From: Polytrichum commune
Lineage: Eukaryota > Streptophyta > Polytrichopsida > Polytrichales > Polytrichaceae
Assembly (NCBI GenBank): GCA_950295325.1
Contig: OX485808.1
Span: 18,994,527 to 19,058,526, forward strand
Reading direction: 5' to 3'
Length of the DNA: 64,000 nucleotides
Shown here: positions 20,815 to 32,589 of the stretch, piece after piece
How positions within the stretch are numbered: the stretch's first letter is position 1
How the letters are laid out: each line of letters opens with the position of its first letter
Made by a program: the position numbers and the translations under genes
The notes under the pieces: model-generated
Database searches by the model: none
The model's input: only the letters and a program-made list of their open reading frames with translations
What the model was told of the DNA's origin: nothing

Positions 20815-23605
20815 CTGGACAATCAAATCACTTTGTCAGGGAAACATATTTTACTAATTTAATTTATTTAGACTCCATTTATGGTGACAAAAACTAAATA
20901 ATTTGCCATGCTGAATAACCAAACAATTTGAGTACCGTTCACTTTTTCCTGATGTCAAAAACTAGTGGAATTAGGACAGAAACACAAATTCCCCTGTCTG
21001 AGTTGCTGCCTCCGGACTGGCTGTTGAAAATAATAAAAACGTTACGGTCAACAGTCAACAACAGTAACAGTTATAACATGCAGTGCAAGATTTGGAATTC
21101 CTTTCAAGTACCCACCTCTGATGTGTCTGGCCTTGAGTAATTAACAGCACAACCTGTCAGTCACAAGAAATAATTATTAGGTTTTAATCATGGACAACAT
21201 AAACTTAGACTCTTTTGAGGGACTAATAAGGTATGTGGACCTAATGTGCTCACTCTTCTTAAGTGGATGCCTATATTTGCGTGGTATATGGCAAGCCTTG
21301 TAGTCAAGAATGGATATTAGAAAGACATGTGTGACAATGGGATCAGACTATACGCTCAACATACATTAACCATTTTATGTCAAATGTTAACACAATTGGG
21401 AAAGGCTTTGTGATCACTTGAAGAGTAAAAGAATCTTCACTTTGACCTCTTATAACTTTTTCATCTTACCTGTGGTTCTAAAACTTGAAGTGATAATCTG
21501 CGTGATTCACAATTGCTGACTAGATGAGACAATTCTTAGGCCGATCCAACGGCCCAAAATGTCTATGGAGTTGGAACTGCCCAGAATAGGGCCACATACC
21601 TAATGCACATTACATGAAGCATCAAAATTTTGTTATTGGAATGGATCGTAACTCTGCGGAACAACTTACCTCCAAGCAAGATGTTACTCTTGACCAAGCT
21701 TTTGTTTCTGTGAATCTCCTCATCCTCCTTACCCTCTAGCATTTGCAGTTGTGTGAGCAATAGCAGAATAACAACTTCTGAAAATGTGAGTGCCGCACTC
21801 AAGCAATTTTCAATGCAGTATCTCAATGTTGGAGGAGTTCTCTCTGGGATATGATGTTGGATTGAATCCTCAGATTGTACATTTCCAGTGAGTATGTCCA
21901 AGCAAGTTAGCCCAAAGAGGTACACATCACGGCTCCGGTCCTCAGGGTCACACTTCATTGAATTACCAAAGCCGCCAAGCTTTACTACATAAAAGTGATC
22001 AATTTGGTTAGGGCTCCTAATGGTATCAGCTTTTAGTAGGACACTGGCACATTCAAGATGAGGATGTGCGATGCCCATGTCATGCATGTAAACCATACCC
22101 TTGGCTATCTGCAGCATAATATCAACAGCCTCAACCAGGGAGAACGGGGATTTAGTTTTGTCCGACCCTTTTCTTGACTTGTTGGCAATGAGCTCCGCTA
22201 AGTCACCATCCATAAGCTCCATAACAAGAAACAAGTAACTTTGTTCAGTCCAATAATGCATGAGGTCCACTATGTGCGGATGCCATAACCGCGCGAGATC
22301 AGGTGGCTTAACATTAGTGTCATCATATAATTCTGTAGTAGAAATGTCCAGTCTCTTCAGAGCACATTCTTTCTCGGGATACCGCATTCGGATAACCCAA
22401 CCCTTATCCGACACTCCTAGCATATCTTGAAACAAATCAATGGTGATATGATCTTGAATGGGCGATCCTCTTTGCTTGGCTCGGAATATGTCAACAGGTT
22501 CTACCACATTAAAAACACCAACATGTGAAACTCTATCATGCCTATCCCTGATTTCAGTGAGAACCCTACCAAGGTCTGAATCCCATTTCTTGTCACGGAG
22601 CAATTTAATGCCATCCTCAGACACCTTCCTGCACTTGAGGTCAAGCAGGCGTGCTTCATAGGACATGTTTGAAGATTCAGGATTGACGTGAGCTGGTATC
22701 CATGAGGTGGCTTCTGCTGGGTGTTTGCCCACCCTGAGTCGGTCTCTATCAGGAGAGGTGGCACGAGAAATGTCTTGCCATCCACTACCATCGGGATAGG
22801 TTTGCGAGAACGTGCCATGCGAAACATCACTCACTGGAGCTGAATACTCAGGTTCATGATCCTCAGCTATTGAGTGAACATTTACAGAGTTAAGAATCTC
22901 CATTGGATCTCTACCAATTCCACACAACTCTCCCCCAAAGGAGGGAACACTCGGAAAGGAGTTTAAATTGATAGGGTGTAGGTTTTCCACCACAGCGAGG
23001 TCGACATCGACTTCAACATCTTCCGTTGCCGGCTCGTCCCATGGAAACATTAATCTTCTCGTGAACGATCCTTCTCTTTGAATTAGGAGCGCCTGAAGCT
23101 GATATGAGGGGAGGTGCCTCTGCCTCCTCCACGGCGTCTCGCGTCTAGCTAAATTAATCACCCCTGCATGTGGCTCCTTCTTCGAAATATAATCCGCATC
23201 CCTAAGTTGTGTCGCAGCTAATTCTTCAAGTTGTGCTTGCAGTGAGAAATAGGTCAGAGGATCTAGCAGCTGCCCTTCCCCTACCTGAAGTGCAACTACA
23301 CATGTCCACCATTGTAAGTCAAAGAGATTCTCCATAAAATATTCATGCGTTGTGATGCTCCAGTCTGTACTTGAATCCAGTAATGCCTTCGTAGCCGCTA
23401 TTACTCGGTATAGTTCTCGATGAACATTCCCATGTTCCACCAAATGCTCTTCCGGAACACTTTCCAACACTCCCTTGGTGTATTGAAGTTGGCGATCAAA
23501 CACAAGGCCTTGATCCTGAGCTGTATAATGCCACCTTGATTCCACTTGATTGAGGGTTTGGATGCCAAGCTCAACATAGGAGCCTGGCATAGTACTTGTG
23601 CTCAT
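18334..23605 (-). CDS. copy A: pseudokinase-alpha/beta-hydrolase gene (N-terminal module of an NLR)
   Basis: Five exons join in frame: 23605-21670, 21126-21116, 20814-20510, 19390-18982, 18498-18334 (942 codons). All introns are GT/AG with phases 1, 0, 2, 0. Exon 1 encodes an N-terminal region (about 390 residues, no known domain) and a protein-kinase fold. Exons 3-5 encode a SERAC1/DUF676-like alpha/beta hydrolase. The HRD/DFG and nucleophile positions are altered (see exon entries). After the last donor (AAG/GTATGC at 18333) the corresponding NB-ARC exon of copy B is absent. The intron shared with copy B ends at about 18258 and the LRR array follows within about 50 bp. If unspliced, the frame ends after 21 further codons (FKTVCA, stop). 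If the acceptor at 18203 is used, it continues into the LRR exon. Copy B is about 93% identical in exon 1 by eye. Confidence 0.7.
21116..21126 (-). CDS. copy A 11-nt microexon
   Basis: The kinase exon ends in phase 1 and the hydrolase exon starts in phase 0, so 11 nt (mod 3) are needed between them. An 11-nt segment ACACATCAGAG is flanked by AG (21127-21128) and GTGGGT (from 21115). It gives D-T-S-E across the junction and leads into EISTFRSHH. The same segment with the same borders sits at the equivalent place in copy B (40350-40360). Direct joining without it hits a stop within a few codons. Confidence 0.6.
21670..23605 (-). CDS. copy A exon 1: N-terminal domain plus pseudokinase
   Basis: A 645-codon exon from ATG 23605 to a donor at 21669 (GGAG/GTAAGT, phase 1). 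Residues 1-390 have no family I recognise; they are helix-rich at first, then acidic and low-complexity. Residues about 400-620 are kinase-like. The beta-3 lysine is present (ECALKRLD, K417) and the hinge is FLVMELMDGDL. The catalytic loop reads AHPHLECASVLL (H514-L524), where HRDLKxxN is expected, so the catalytic Asp, the Lys and the Asn are all replaced. The metal-binding DFG reads GGF (KLGGFGNS, G545). The subdomain IX aspartate (DVYLFG) is kept. The fold is therefore probably intact but catalysis unlikely. The ATG may not be the true start: a candidate 5' exon lies at 23661-23751. Confidence 0.75.
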
Positions 23606-23660
23606 AATTTTATAAGCTCAAGAGTCACGTCCCAAGCTACTTGTCATCCAAAGCCAACAC

Positions 23661-23751
23661 CTCGGCTGTAATAAGGCACTCCTCTGCACGAATTTCTCCC
23701 AGCTTGTGTCGATGAAGACATCATTGCTTAATTGCTTGATGAGGCCTGCGT
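23661..23751 (-). other. possible additional 5' exon of copy A
   Basis: A 91-nt open segment (AGLIKQLSNDVFIDTSWEKF) is bounded by TTTTTGTAG and GAG/GTGTTG. It would splice in phase into AG/T-ACT-ATG inside the annotated start region, via a 66-nt intron. In copy B the equivalent segment (about 42896-42986) has an in-frame TAA, so either the exon is not coding or copy B starts downstream. Low confidence. Confidence 0.3.
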
Positions 23752-25500
23752 CTACAAAAATTCTGAAGTATGAAAATCTGTCATAGAGCTTGAAATGATA
23801 TTATCCATGTGGGGATGACACATAAGAGCCAGATTATGAACTATGAAGTACGTTGCGTACAGAAGTGCAAAGAATCAAGCCGCTCTTGAAGTTGAGTTCC
23901 CACCAATCATGATGGTTCCCTTTGCCATAACTAGATCAGCGGTTCCCACTCTTTTGGTTTTATAAATTTCTGCAATTCTTTCCCAAAAAGAAAAATCTAA
24001 AACAAAAACATAAATCTGAATTACTCTGTGCCTTTAGTTTGAAACTTCGGAGATATCATCAGCCCCAGTCATCGGCTTAGTTACAAAGTGTTTCCTAAAT
24101 GAGCGGTTATGACCTGATCGTTACAGGGGGAGAAGCCAGTGTTCTGAGCACATAGTGTATTCTAAATCTCTCCTTTTAGCTGTAAAGAATTTTTCCTACG
24201 CACCTACAACCTTTGGGCATCGGCAGAAACTGCTCCTCCAGCATGTAAACAAGAGAACCGACAAATTCAACTAAATGATTCTAAATTTTCAGTGGGTCAG
24301 GAATGCGGGCCACTGTGAACTTATGTAAGTTTCAAAATCAACAACATGGATTTATCATGTTTTAAGTGGGGAAAGCCCATTCTCTCTCCCTGGGATTTGT
24401 CTTTGTTGGCTCCACTACGCAGGATGTTGCATCCTAATTCAGTTCCAACTTGTTCTACTTCTAAACGCAGTAAAAAGCTTATACCCCTCCCTTCCATCCA
24501 CTTGAGATTGAGTCTGGAGGTGAATCAAGATTTTGCATTATGCACTACTTTTGTAGAATCAAAGTGCGGCCAACTAAGATCATTATTAGATGAAAGAGAA
24601 CATGCTATTCCCACTTCGTAATATTATGATTATGGAACTCTGAAAGTATTCACAGTACTTCATGAAAACCTCTTCTCAACTTGCTCCCTAAATTGCACCA
24701 AAGTGTTCCGAACTTACATTTCTCATAAGTCCATCTGTACGCATGGTTCCTCTGAGTACAAGCTTCGAAATTGCGCAACCTTGCTTCCAGCTTGTCCATG
24801 ACTGCATCTCACCGGGTTGCCTTAACAGCCTGAGCCCACACAAAACCAACAATCCGTCTCAGAATTACAAACAGGTAGCTGCCTGTGGGCAGTCACTTCA
24901 ACACACAGGATGCGAGAGATTGGAGTAGTGATTCTTGCTTCGATGCTCCTCTATCTAAGTTAAGTTGTTCCCTACATCACGTGCTATATTCTTGGGTTTT
25001 AATTGCAACAGAAAAGGGACTAAATCGCAACTAAAATCGCAACTAAAAGGAACCCTAATCAGAGCACGACATCCCCCTTCATTTTTGAAAAGCTTTGTAG
25101 GGTTACAGGCATCTCCTTTTGAGAGACAAACTTCATCAGGTCAACATTATCTACTGTACACGTCAATAGCTGTCTATCAGATCATCATCGACATTCAGAC
25201 TGCTATATCCATGGAGGATGTGTAGCAATTCTGCAAACCTCAGAATTTTATTTTTTTTAAAACAGTACTATGAGGAGAGCATTAGTATCCGAGGCTTGAG
25301 CAAATACTGGAAAGGATATTGACATTTCTACCACTTGCGAGTTCCCTCCGGATCCATTGTGTGCGCAAACAGGTGTCATTACCTCGTCTAAACGCACAGA
25401 TTCCTACATATATGCTCACCACACCAAATTCCTCGGCCGTGGTTCTTGATGATCGTGAAAATACCCTCAGACGGACTTGTTTACAATGTTAGGAATGGCA
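23752..25500. other. upstream flank of copy A, no gene recognised
   Basis: Non-coding DNA shared with 42987-44697. Presumably it holds the promoter and 5' UTR of the kinase-hydrolase gene. Small open frames (for example 24346-24621 and 24965-25225) are conserved in copy B only as DNA similarity, not as frames, so I do not call them. Confidence 0.5.
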
Positions 25501-26127
25501 GTGGGTGAAAGCTGCCTCTCTCTATTCTCCCTCCTAAACACAAGGGGTCGCAAGTTGCAACTCCCGGTGGGGTTTTCTGCTGCATAAGGGTAAGTTACAA
25601 AATTTTGCACCTTTGTGAACGTCGGCGACACCTTGCTTCATTTCTGACCTAGTGGTCCACTTCGTAGCGACCCCCGCCGCTAAACTACAGAACCTACATA
25701 GTTGGAACTCGAAATAGGGTTTGAAAGAGGATCTGATCATGCCAACTTTGACATTCATGGACCTTGGTTCTTGATCAACTTTGAATGAGTAAGTTACTAA
25801 GTTCAAATAAATAAAACTCGGACTAGGGTTTGAAAGAGGGGCCAAGGTGGACAAATCGAAAATGGTGAATGATACTGGTGCACTAGAGTAGGGTAGAATG
25901 ACTTTTGTGTGGATCTAAAATGGCTAATTGTAAAAGTGATGGTCCGAAAAGGATGCAATGATACGTGGGATGTAGTGATTGGTTGGTTAGGTGTTGTTTC
26001 ACACCACTTGCGATTACTTTTGGATGCTCTTGCATTAACCATTTTGTTTGTATTCGTATGCATAGTAAAATAATGTGATACTCAAATTAGGGAGACTTTT
26101 ATTATACAAGTAGGGGGTTTGACTTAC

Positions 26128-27345
26128 GGCTAGGGTGAACCAGCACCTACACTCGTACCTTCGGGGGATGAAGGCTACTTGTCCACAAATCCCATATTGA
26201 GTGCACTTCATTTTCAAGGTCTCAAATCCAATATATATGTTCACTTCCATTGAGTAAATAAGCAATTGACTAGATTTCATTTTCAAAGTGAAACCGTCAA
26301 TAAAGCATGCAATTAACTTGGAAGTCAAAAACATTACAAAATCCTCATTAATACTGAGGTTATAATTTTTGTCACTTACAATTGAAAGGGACCTTGTCAT
26401 TCTAAAATGAAACTAAAATTCATGATTTCTTTATTTTGTTTTTAATATTTTATAATGTATTTTAGTATAATATTTTTACTATAGTATTATATTATATATT
26501 TAATACCTTCTACAATCACAAAGTTTTCATACGCATTTAAACTAGTAAAGTAAGATTGAATGCAACTAAGTGTAATAATTTCTGGTTAATCCTAATGAAT
26601 CGTATTCAAGCCCAATTAAATCAGAAAATATGCGTACCAAATTAATTAACCCTAATTAATTATAAAATTTACTTACTGGAATTAGCCATGATTTAAATGG
26701 AATTAATTCCAGTAAATATAATTTATGATTAATTAGGGTTAATTAATTTGGTAAGCATATTTTCTGATTTAATTGGGTTTAATTAGGATTAATCAAAATA
26801 TATTAGACTTAGTTGCATTCAATCTTACTTAACTAGTTTAAATGCATATGGAAACTTTGTGATAGTAGAAGGTATTAACTATATTATATTAAAATATTAA
26901 AAACAAAATAAATAAATCATGAATTTTAGTTTCATTTTAGAATGATAAGGTCCCTTTCAATTGTAAGTGACAAAAATTATAACCTCAGTATTAATGAGGA
27001 TTTTGTAATGTTTTTGACTTCCAAGTTAATTGCATGCTTTATTGACGGTTTCACTTTGAAAATGAAATCTAGTCAATTGCTTATTTACTCAATGGAAGTG
27101 AACATATATATTGGATTTGAGACCTTGAAAATGAAGTGCACTCAATATGGGATTTGTGGACAAGTAGCCTTCAAAAATGCAAGTACACTAGTTTTTTCGA
27201 AATCGGGCGGGCGGGCAGCAGTTTTCGGTCGGGTGCAGAAAAAATGTCGGGGGGCTTTCCCATAAAGAAGGATGACGTTTTCAGTGTCATCCGCGAGCCC
27301 TTCATCCCCCGAAGGTACGAGTGTAGGTGTTGGTTCACCCTAGCC
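26128..27345. mobile_element. foldback MULE-like element with 9-bp target duplication
   Basis: 1,218 bp flanked by TTGACTTAC on both sides (26119-26127 and 27346-27354). Copy B has the empty site near 46706. The ends are long inverted repeats beginning GGCTAGGGTGAACCA and covering about 550 bp each; the right arm has about 130 bp of extra GC-rich sequence (27171-27299). A 9-bp duplication and very long terminal inverted repeats are typical of Mutator-like foldbacks. The frames at 26035-26400 and 26942-27265 are mirror translations of the arms, not genes. Confidence 0.8.
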
Positions 27346-27782
27346 TTGACTTACTTGCCTCTTTGAAAGAATGTAACTACTTATTTACATGAAATACAAT
27401 TATGAAACAACTTGCATACCTCATCTTTTCCTCTACCCCATCACTGGAAAATATTGCGCAAGTTTCAAGCCACTATTTCTGGCCGAATCTCCTCATTCTC
27501 ACCGTTTACCGTATATCTACCTTGATTTATTTATTCAAAGTCAGTCCAAGAATGAAGGTTCTTGAATCAAAGTCTGTGAATGACTGAAGGTCCTTGAATC
27601 AAGATCCATGAATGACTGAAGATCCTTGAATCAAGGTCCAGGAATGAAAGAAGAACCTTGAATCAGGGTCCAAGAATGACTTTGAATAAATAAATTAAGG
27701 TAGATATACGGTAAACGGTGAAAATAAGAAGATTCGGCCAGAAATAGTGGCTTGAAACTTGCGCAATATTTTTTAGAGATGA

Positions 27783-28348
27783 GAGTTATCCGTAAAGTGA
27801 GCTGAAGAGAGGGTTTTGGGCCTGGATTTGAGAAAATTGTGTGATAGGCCCTAAAAGTGGAGCAGGTGTTTGTCGCTATAAAAAAACACAGGCACAAATC
27901 TTTTGAGGGACCGGAAATGGTGAAAAAAAAAATTTGCTCCTGTGTTGCGAGCACGCCCCAGGAATTTAGCGTCGCTTTGTCAGAGGGCCCTCTCCTGTTT
28001 CGCCAACAAAGAAGATCCACTGACAAGGCGGGACGAAGTCCGCAGGGACAACCCCAAATTTGTCGCAGCCTAAATCCGGAGAAACTAAAGGACTGCAGGT
28101 GCATGTACAGTTGTACACGATTTTTGTGAAGCACGCCCAAAATCAGCAAGCACGCATGACGGCCTCAACCACGAATAGGCGGACCCCGATTCTCTCATCC
28201 AAAAACAAGCAGACCAGCTCTGACCCTAAACCCTGGCCTTGTGTATTATGCCCCGGAATTCAAGAGCCTTACTTTGCGTTTCCATGGGTTTGTGTGAATA
28301 GTGCACTCAAAATCTATCAAAACACCAGCTTACTTTACGGATAACTCC
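27783..28348. mobile_element. 566-bp TIR element inside the copy A foldback
   Basis: Ends AGAGTTATCCGTAAAG and CTTTACGGATAACTCC form inverted repeats of about 22 bp with one or two mismatches. The flanks read ATG on both sides. Copy B has the uninterrupted sequence (GCGATGGGGTAGAG near 47098). No transposase. The interior frames (27857-28129 and others) have no recognisable domain. Confidence 0.6.
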
Positions 28349-28376
28349 ATGGGGTAGAGGAAATGGTGAGGTATGC

Positions 28377-29343
28377 AAGTGGCCAGGGATTCGTGGCACT
28401 CATGTATTTTCATTAGTGAGAGTTCATTCATCTTTGTGGATGAGATGAACCACTTTAGATACTTCCATACGTTGTGGGCTCCTTGTCTCAAGGGTTTCAA
28501 AAATACCAAGTTTTAATAGTTTTAAAAATCCTAGTCTAATCTAATACTTAAGGCACCAATATAAAGGGGTGTAGACATTAAAAAAAAAAATGCCTCATAT
28601 AGAAGCAAGTGGGGGCATCTTGTGTTGCCAACCTATCACTACTAATCCGGTTATTTTAAAGAAAAATTAACATGGGTGGACGTTAAATTCCCCCTCACGA
28701 ACTTTCGGAGGTATCAAATCCGGGTTAGGGCAACCTTCTAGAGAAATTCTCTAAACCCGACCGAAAATTGTTGTCCACCTTGCCCAACTTCAAAAAAAAC
28801 ATTGCCCTTGCATTCTTGAAGGCCGCTTGACTACAAATCCCATATTGAGTGCACTTCACCTTGAAGGTCTAAAATCCAATATATATGTGCACTTTTAATT
28901 AGTAAATAAGCAATTGATTGGGATTTCATTCCGGAAGTGAAACCATCAATGAAGCACGTAATTAACTTGGAGGTCAAAAACATTACAAACTCCTCATTAA
29001 CATTGAGGTTATAATTTTGTGACTTACCATTTAAAATTATCTTTGTCATTCTAATGATAGATTAGTGCAAGTGTTCATAAGATGACCAAAACAATGAAGA
29101 TAAAATATAAAACATATAACATAAAATTTTATAAATATCAATTTTATTTTTTAGGTAATATAATATAAGGTATAAATAAATGATATGTTATTTGGAATTA
29201 GACTTGTGGGACAACGTTATGAATGGGGTATACTCAGAAATTCATAAGTTTCTGACTACAACCTATCTGAATTATTGTAATAATTTATTCTCATCCCATA
29301 TTTTATTATCTTAAAAATCACATGGCGTATATTATTTATTTTA

Positions 29344-29375
<32 letters not shown>

Positions 29376-29826
29376 ATTGATTTTGTTAGTTCACCAATTT
29401 ATCATAAGGTGATATATATTAGTCTGACATATTACAAATGTTTAAGCAATCACACCCGTGCAGAATAAATGAATTATGAACAAACAAACAAACAAACAAA
29501 TCTATGACAACACGTCATAATTATATATTGCACATGTTGATATCTTGCGATATTTATCAAAATAACCATGTGGAATTCAAAGCCACATCATGGCCTTGGA
29601 AACAACTCATGGGAGGTTAGAAAATAGGCTTAGAGCATCCAAGGCCACATCATTGCCCCTTGCCAACTAATTAATATTATAAAATAACTTTGAGGGAGAA
29701 AATAGGTCTTACATGCCAACTCGGAGGTGTTTCACTAAAGTAAGCTCCATCCGAGCTTCTTGATGGACTCATCCGATTTTTGTTACCGGATGACTTTACT
29801 TGAGTGCCACGAATCCCCGGCCACCA
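28377..29826. mobile_element. candidate TIR element, about 1.45 kb
   Basis: GTGGCCAGGGATTCGTGGCA near 28379 is matched in inverse orientation by GAGTGCCACGAATCCCCGGC near 29805. The interior has a third, solo copy of the foldback-MULE arm (28830-29050), an (AAT)n run (29346-29373) and an (AAAC)n run near 29480. No clear target duplication and no transposase, so the call is tentative. Confidence 0.4.
29346..29373. repeat. (AAT)n microsatellite
   Basis: About nine consecutive AAT units. Confidence 0.9.
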
Positions 29827-32589
29827 ACCCCTACATTATACCTACACTAGGTATCCATTAGCGCACACCATTACCTTATCTACTCTATTGAGGGCAAAAT
29901 TTCCATTGAGGATTGCACTTTTACTGATGCAAACACTTGGAGGCTTGTACTGGTTATGGTCATTAGTAAAATTCCAGTGAATTTCTTTTCAAATCCTCAA
30001 GAGAGCAGTGGTGCCTACATTCCTTAGAGTGATGAAGTCACATATGGATGATAATATAAAACATTGTCCAAAAATGTACACATGTATTCCAAAAGTGGTG
30101 GTTTCATCTAGTTTTTATGATTTGAAATTAGAATTTTGACAATTTCATCCAAAAATATATGAAAAGCTCACAATTTTTTTATAAAATCAAATTGGCAATA
30201 GATTGTTAGAAAAAATTGTAATTACTTGATTGAAGAGCCATTATAATTCGTGGTGCATGCCATGGGGTGCAGCAAAAAATTTCCCTTCCAAGTTTGTTGT
30301 TGATGTTTTTATAATCGGGTCACATCAAATTGTTTTTTTTTTTAATTTAAAAAATCTTGATTGAGGGTTCAAAATGACAAAAAATTAGAATCCTTGGGAA
30401 AAACATCGAGCATATCAAGATCATACGCGAGTGGTGAGGGACGAAGTGCAAGAGCCTGAAGGTGTGAAAGAGAAGGCGAAGCAAACAATACATACCATTA
30501 GCGATCATAACATTATTTAGATCCATAACAATGTTTTGTGGGACTAACAATATTATGTGGAATATTCCCCACATTTAGATTGAATACAAAGAATATTTTA
30601 CAAAATATTGTCAGTCCCATAGAACACTATCATGAATCTGAATAATGTTATGATAAAGTAAAGAATACATGAAATGCTATTAGAGATGCAACCAATAATG
30701 AAATAGTGGAGAAAGTAGGAGACACTGTCAAAGGCGTTGGAAAGACTATGAAAGAGAATTCTTCCAACAAGCAAGGTCTTGGAAAGCAAGACATTATCAC
30801 ATTGTAGAAATCATGTCATCCTATGATCAAAAGTGACCATCTTCCATGTTGTCAATTTGTAAAATTTTGTAGCTATGATACAACCTTACAATCTATACCT
30901 TTTGCACCTTTGGAGGCCAATCTTGCACCTAGCTGAATTTGGCTATCTAGATCCTGGAGAAAATATTATGTCAGTAAGAGCATTGTTATTGTATATTCAC
31001 GTGATCTAATTCTGGTTATTGTATATTCACGTGATCTAATTCTGATTATTGCATATGTTGCTCTTATCCTCAGCTTGTGAGGCATCTAAGCATCGTAGCA
31101 AGCAAACCTATTTCTAAACATCACATGAGTCCAAATTAGGTATTCTTGAGCTTTGATGGGAAATGATCAATCATCACTTGTTGAATTTTATGATTTTTAG
31201 ACTGCCATTTGTGAAAGCAACCTTGCATTTTTCAACAACTCCACAAGTATAAACCCATCAACAACAAGAAATCAATTTCCAAGAGTAAACATGAAAAGTT
31301 CTCGCATACCTACTTTATTCCAAATTGTATTTGCAAGATCACCATATTTGAAAGCCATGGGACACGTGGAGTCTATTTGACAAGTTTCAATAAATAGTTA
31401 AGAAGTTAAATAGAAAAAATCAATTACTATTTGGAATGATACTATTTGATATATTGAATTAGTGCCAACCACCTTCGCAAGGTTAAGGTGTTTGGTTTGT
31501 AAGAAAGGAACAAGAACAAGAACAAGAACAAGAACTGGGTGATGTTACATGAGACAACTCATGCTTGAGCTCCCCCTTGCTCATTACAAATAACATCACT
31601 TACTTCAGATTGTCATTATAAAACATATAAAACATATTACACAAAAACTCCACTTGGGAAATAATGTACAAGTGACACTAATAAATGCTGGAAAACACTG
31701 CTCAATATTTAACCTCTAGTCAATTCCTGCTTAGAACTTGCCTAACTTTCCTTCCATCTGATTAGTGTCCCTTTATGATTGATTGTGCCTCAACCTCACC
31801 AGTGACACAACGCCGTAAATAAATATAAGTGAGTAATCGGGGGATAGCCAATTTACAGTTCAAATCAATCTTTACTGACTAAAACTATAAGTTTGAGTTT
31901 GTGTTTCCTTGATGATACAGGGTTGTTGTAAACTGCAGGATGTAGATATTCTTAGCATGGTACGAAGTTACCATGAGATCAAGTTCCTCCAAGGCCTCGC
32001 AGATGTGAAGGTGAAGAAGTGCTATCAGAGTTCTCTTTGGGGTGGAATACTTTCAAAATCCATGTCTTGTTACCTTCTCAACCTGCACAGCGAGAAATAT
32101 GTTGGGTATATAAATATAAGGTATGTGGATGTTATAGAGTTCCATTTTTATGCTCTCCAACTTCTACTGATTAGAATGACAACAAAACTTATGTTACATT
32201 AGCAAATTTACGATGAAGCATCAACAAAATTTGAATTGAAGATTAGACTTTCCTTGATTTTGTTATGGCGTATGTTTGTTGATTCCTTAACTGAATACAT
32301 AGGTCCTCCCAATTGTGTCCAATATTAACTATAGCGTAGTTAATCAATTTGAAGACCTTATCCAATTTCTTTGAAACATGTTATCTCTGGTGTTTGTTCT
32401 TTGATCCTCACCTAACCACACATGAATCAAATATGGGTGTCGGATTAAAAACTTAACCAAATAACACCCACGTATCATTAGGTTTGTTTAAAGACAACCT
32501 AATGAGTAATTGTTGAATAGTTTTTTTGAAAGGACTTCAATCCTCCAATGCTCTCTGAAAGCTCCTTCAGAGTCTAACAATTTTTAAGA
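29827..32589. other. AT-rich intergenic DNA between the two loci
   Basis: No firm gene. Plus-strand fragments near 30440-30500 and 30680-30790 read VVRDEVQEPEGVKEKAKQTI and GDTVKGVGKTMKENS, which resemble late-embryogenesis-abundant (LEA) repeats but are split by stops. The 97-residue frame at 31909-32202 follows a CAG and could be an exon; I do not recognise it. An (AACAAG)n run lies at about 31507-31533. Confidence 0.4.

Larger units (their letters stand above)
18258..26127. repeat. copy A of the tandem NLR-locus duplication
   Basis: Homology with 37319-46690 begins inside the last intron (shared AGATCCACACCTAAGCACAC at 18258/37319). It runs through the five exons and their introns, then the upstream non-coding flank, to about 26127. 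Differences are substitutions, short indels and the transposon insertions in copy B. The spacing between copies is about 19.1-19.2 kb. Confidence 0.85.
25855..28376. repeat. copy A foldback (inverted-repeat) element, interrupted by two insertions
   Basis: The arm from about 25855 (ATCGAAAATGGTGAATGA...) to the centre near 27600 is the reverse complement of the sequence after the centre, as in the uninterrupted copy-B foldback at 46424-47472. In copy A the left arm is split by a 1,218-bp element at 26128 and the right arm by a 566-bp element at 27783. The right arm stops at about 28376. The centre holds five or six copies of a CTTGAATCAAGGTCCATGAATG-like unit (about 26 bp). Confidence 0.65.

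Noticed and set aside
26035-27265. Pair of similar 107-121-residue frames (NYNLSINEDFVMFLTSKLIA)
   Set aside because: They are translations of the two inverted arms of the foldback element and of its solo arm at 28830-29050; no coding family.
31909-32202. 97-residue frame as a gene
   Set aside because: Exon-like acceptor at its start, but no recognisable domain and no partner exon found.
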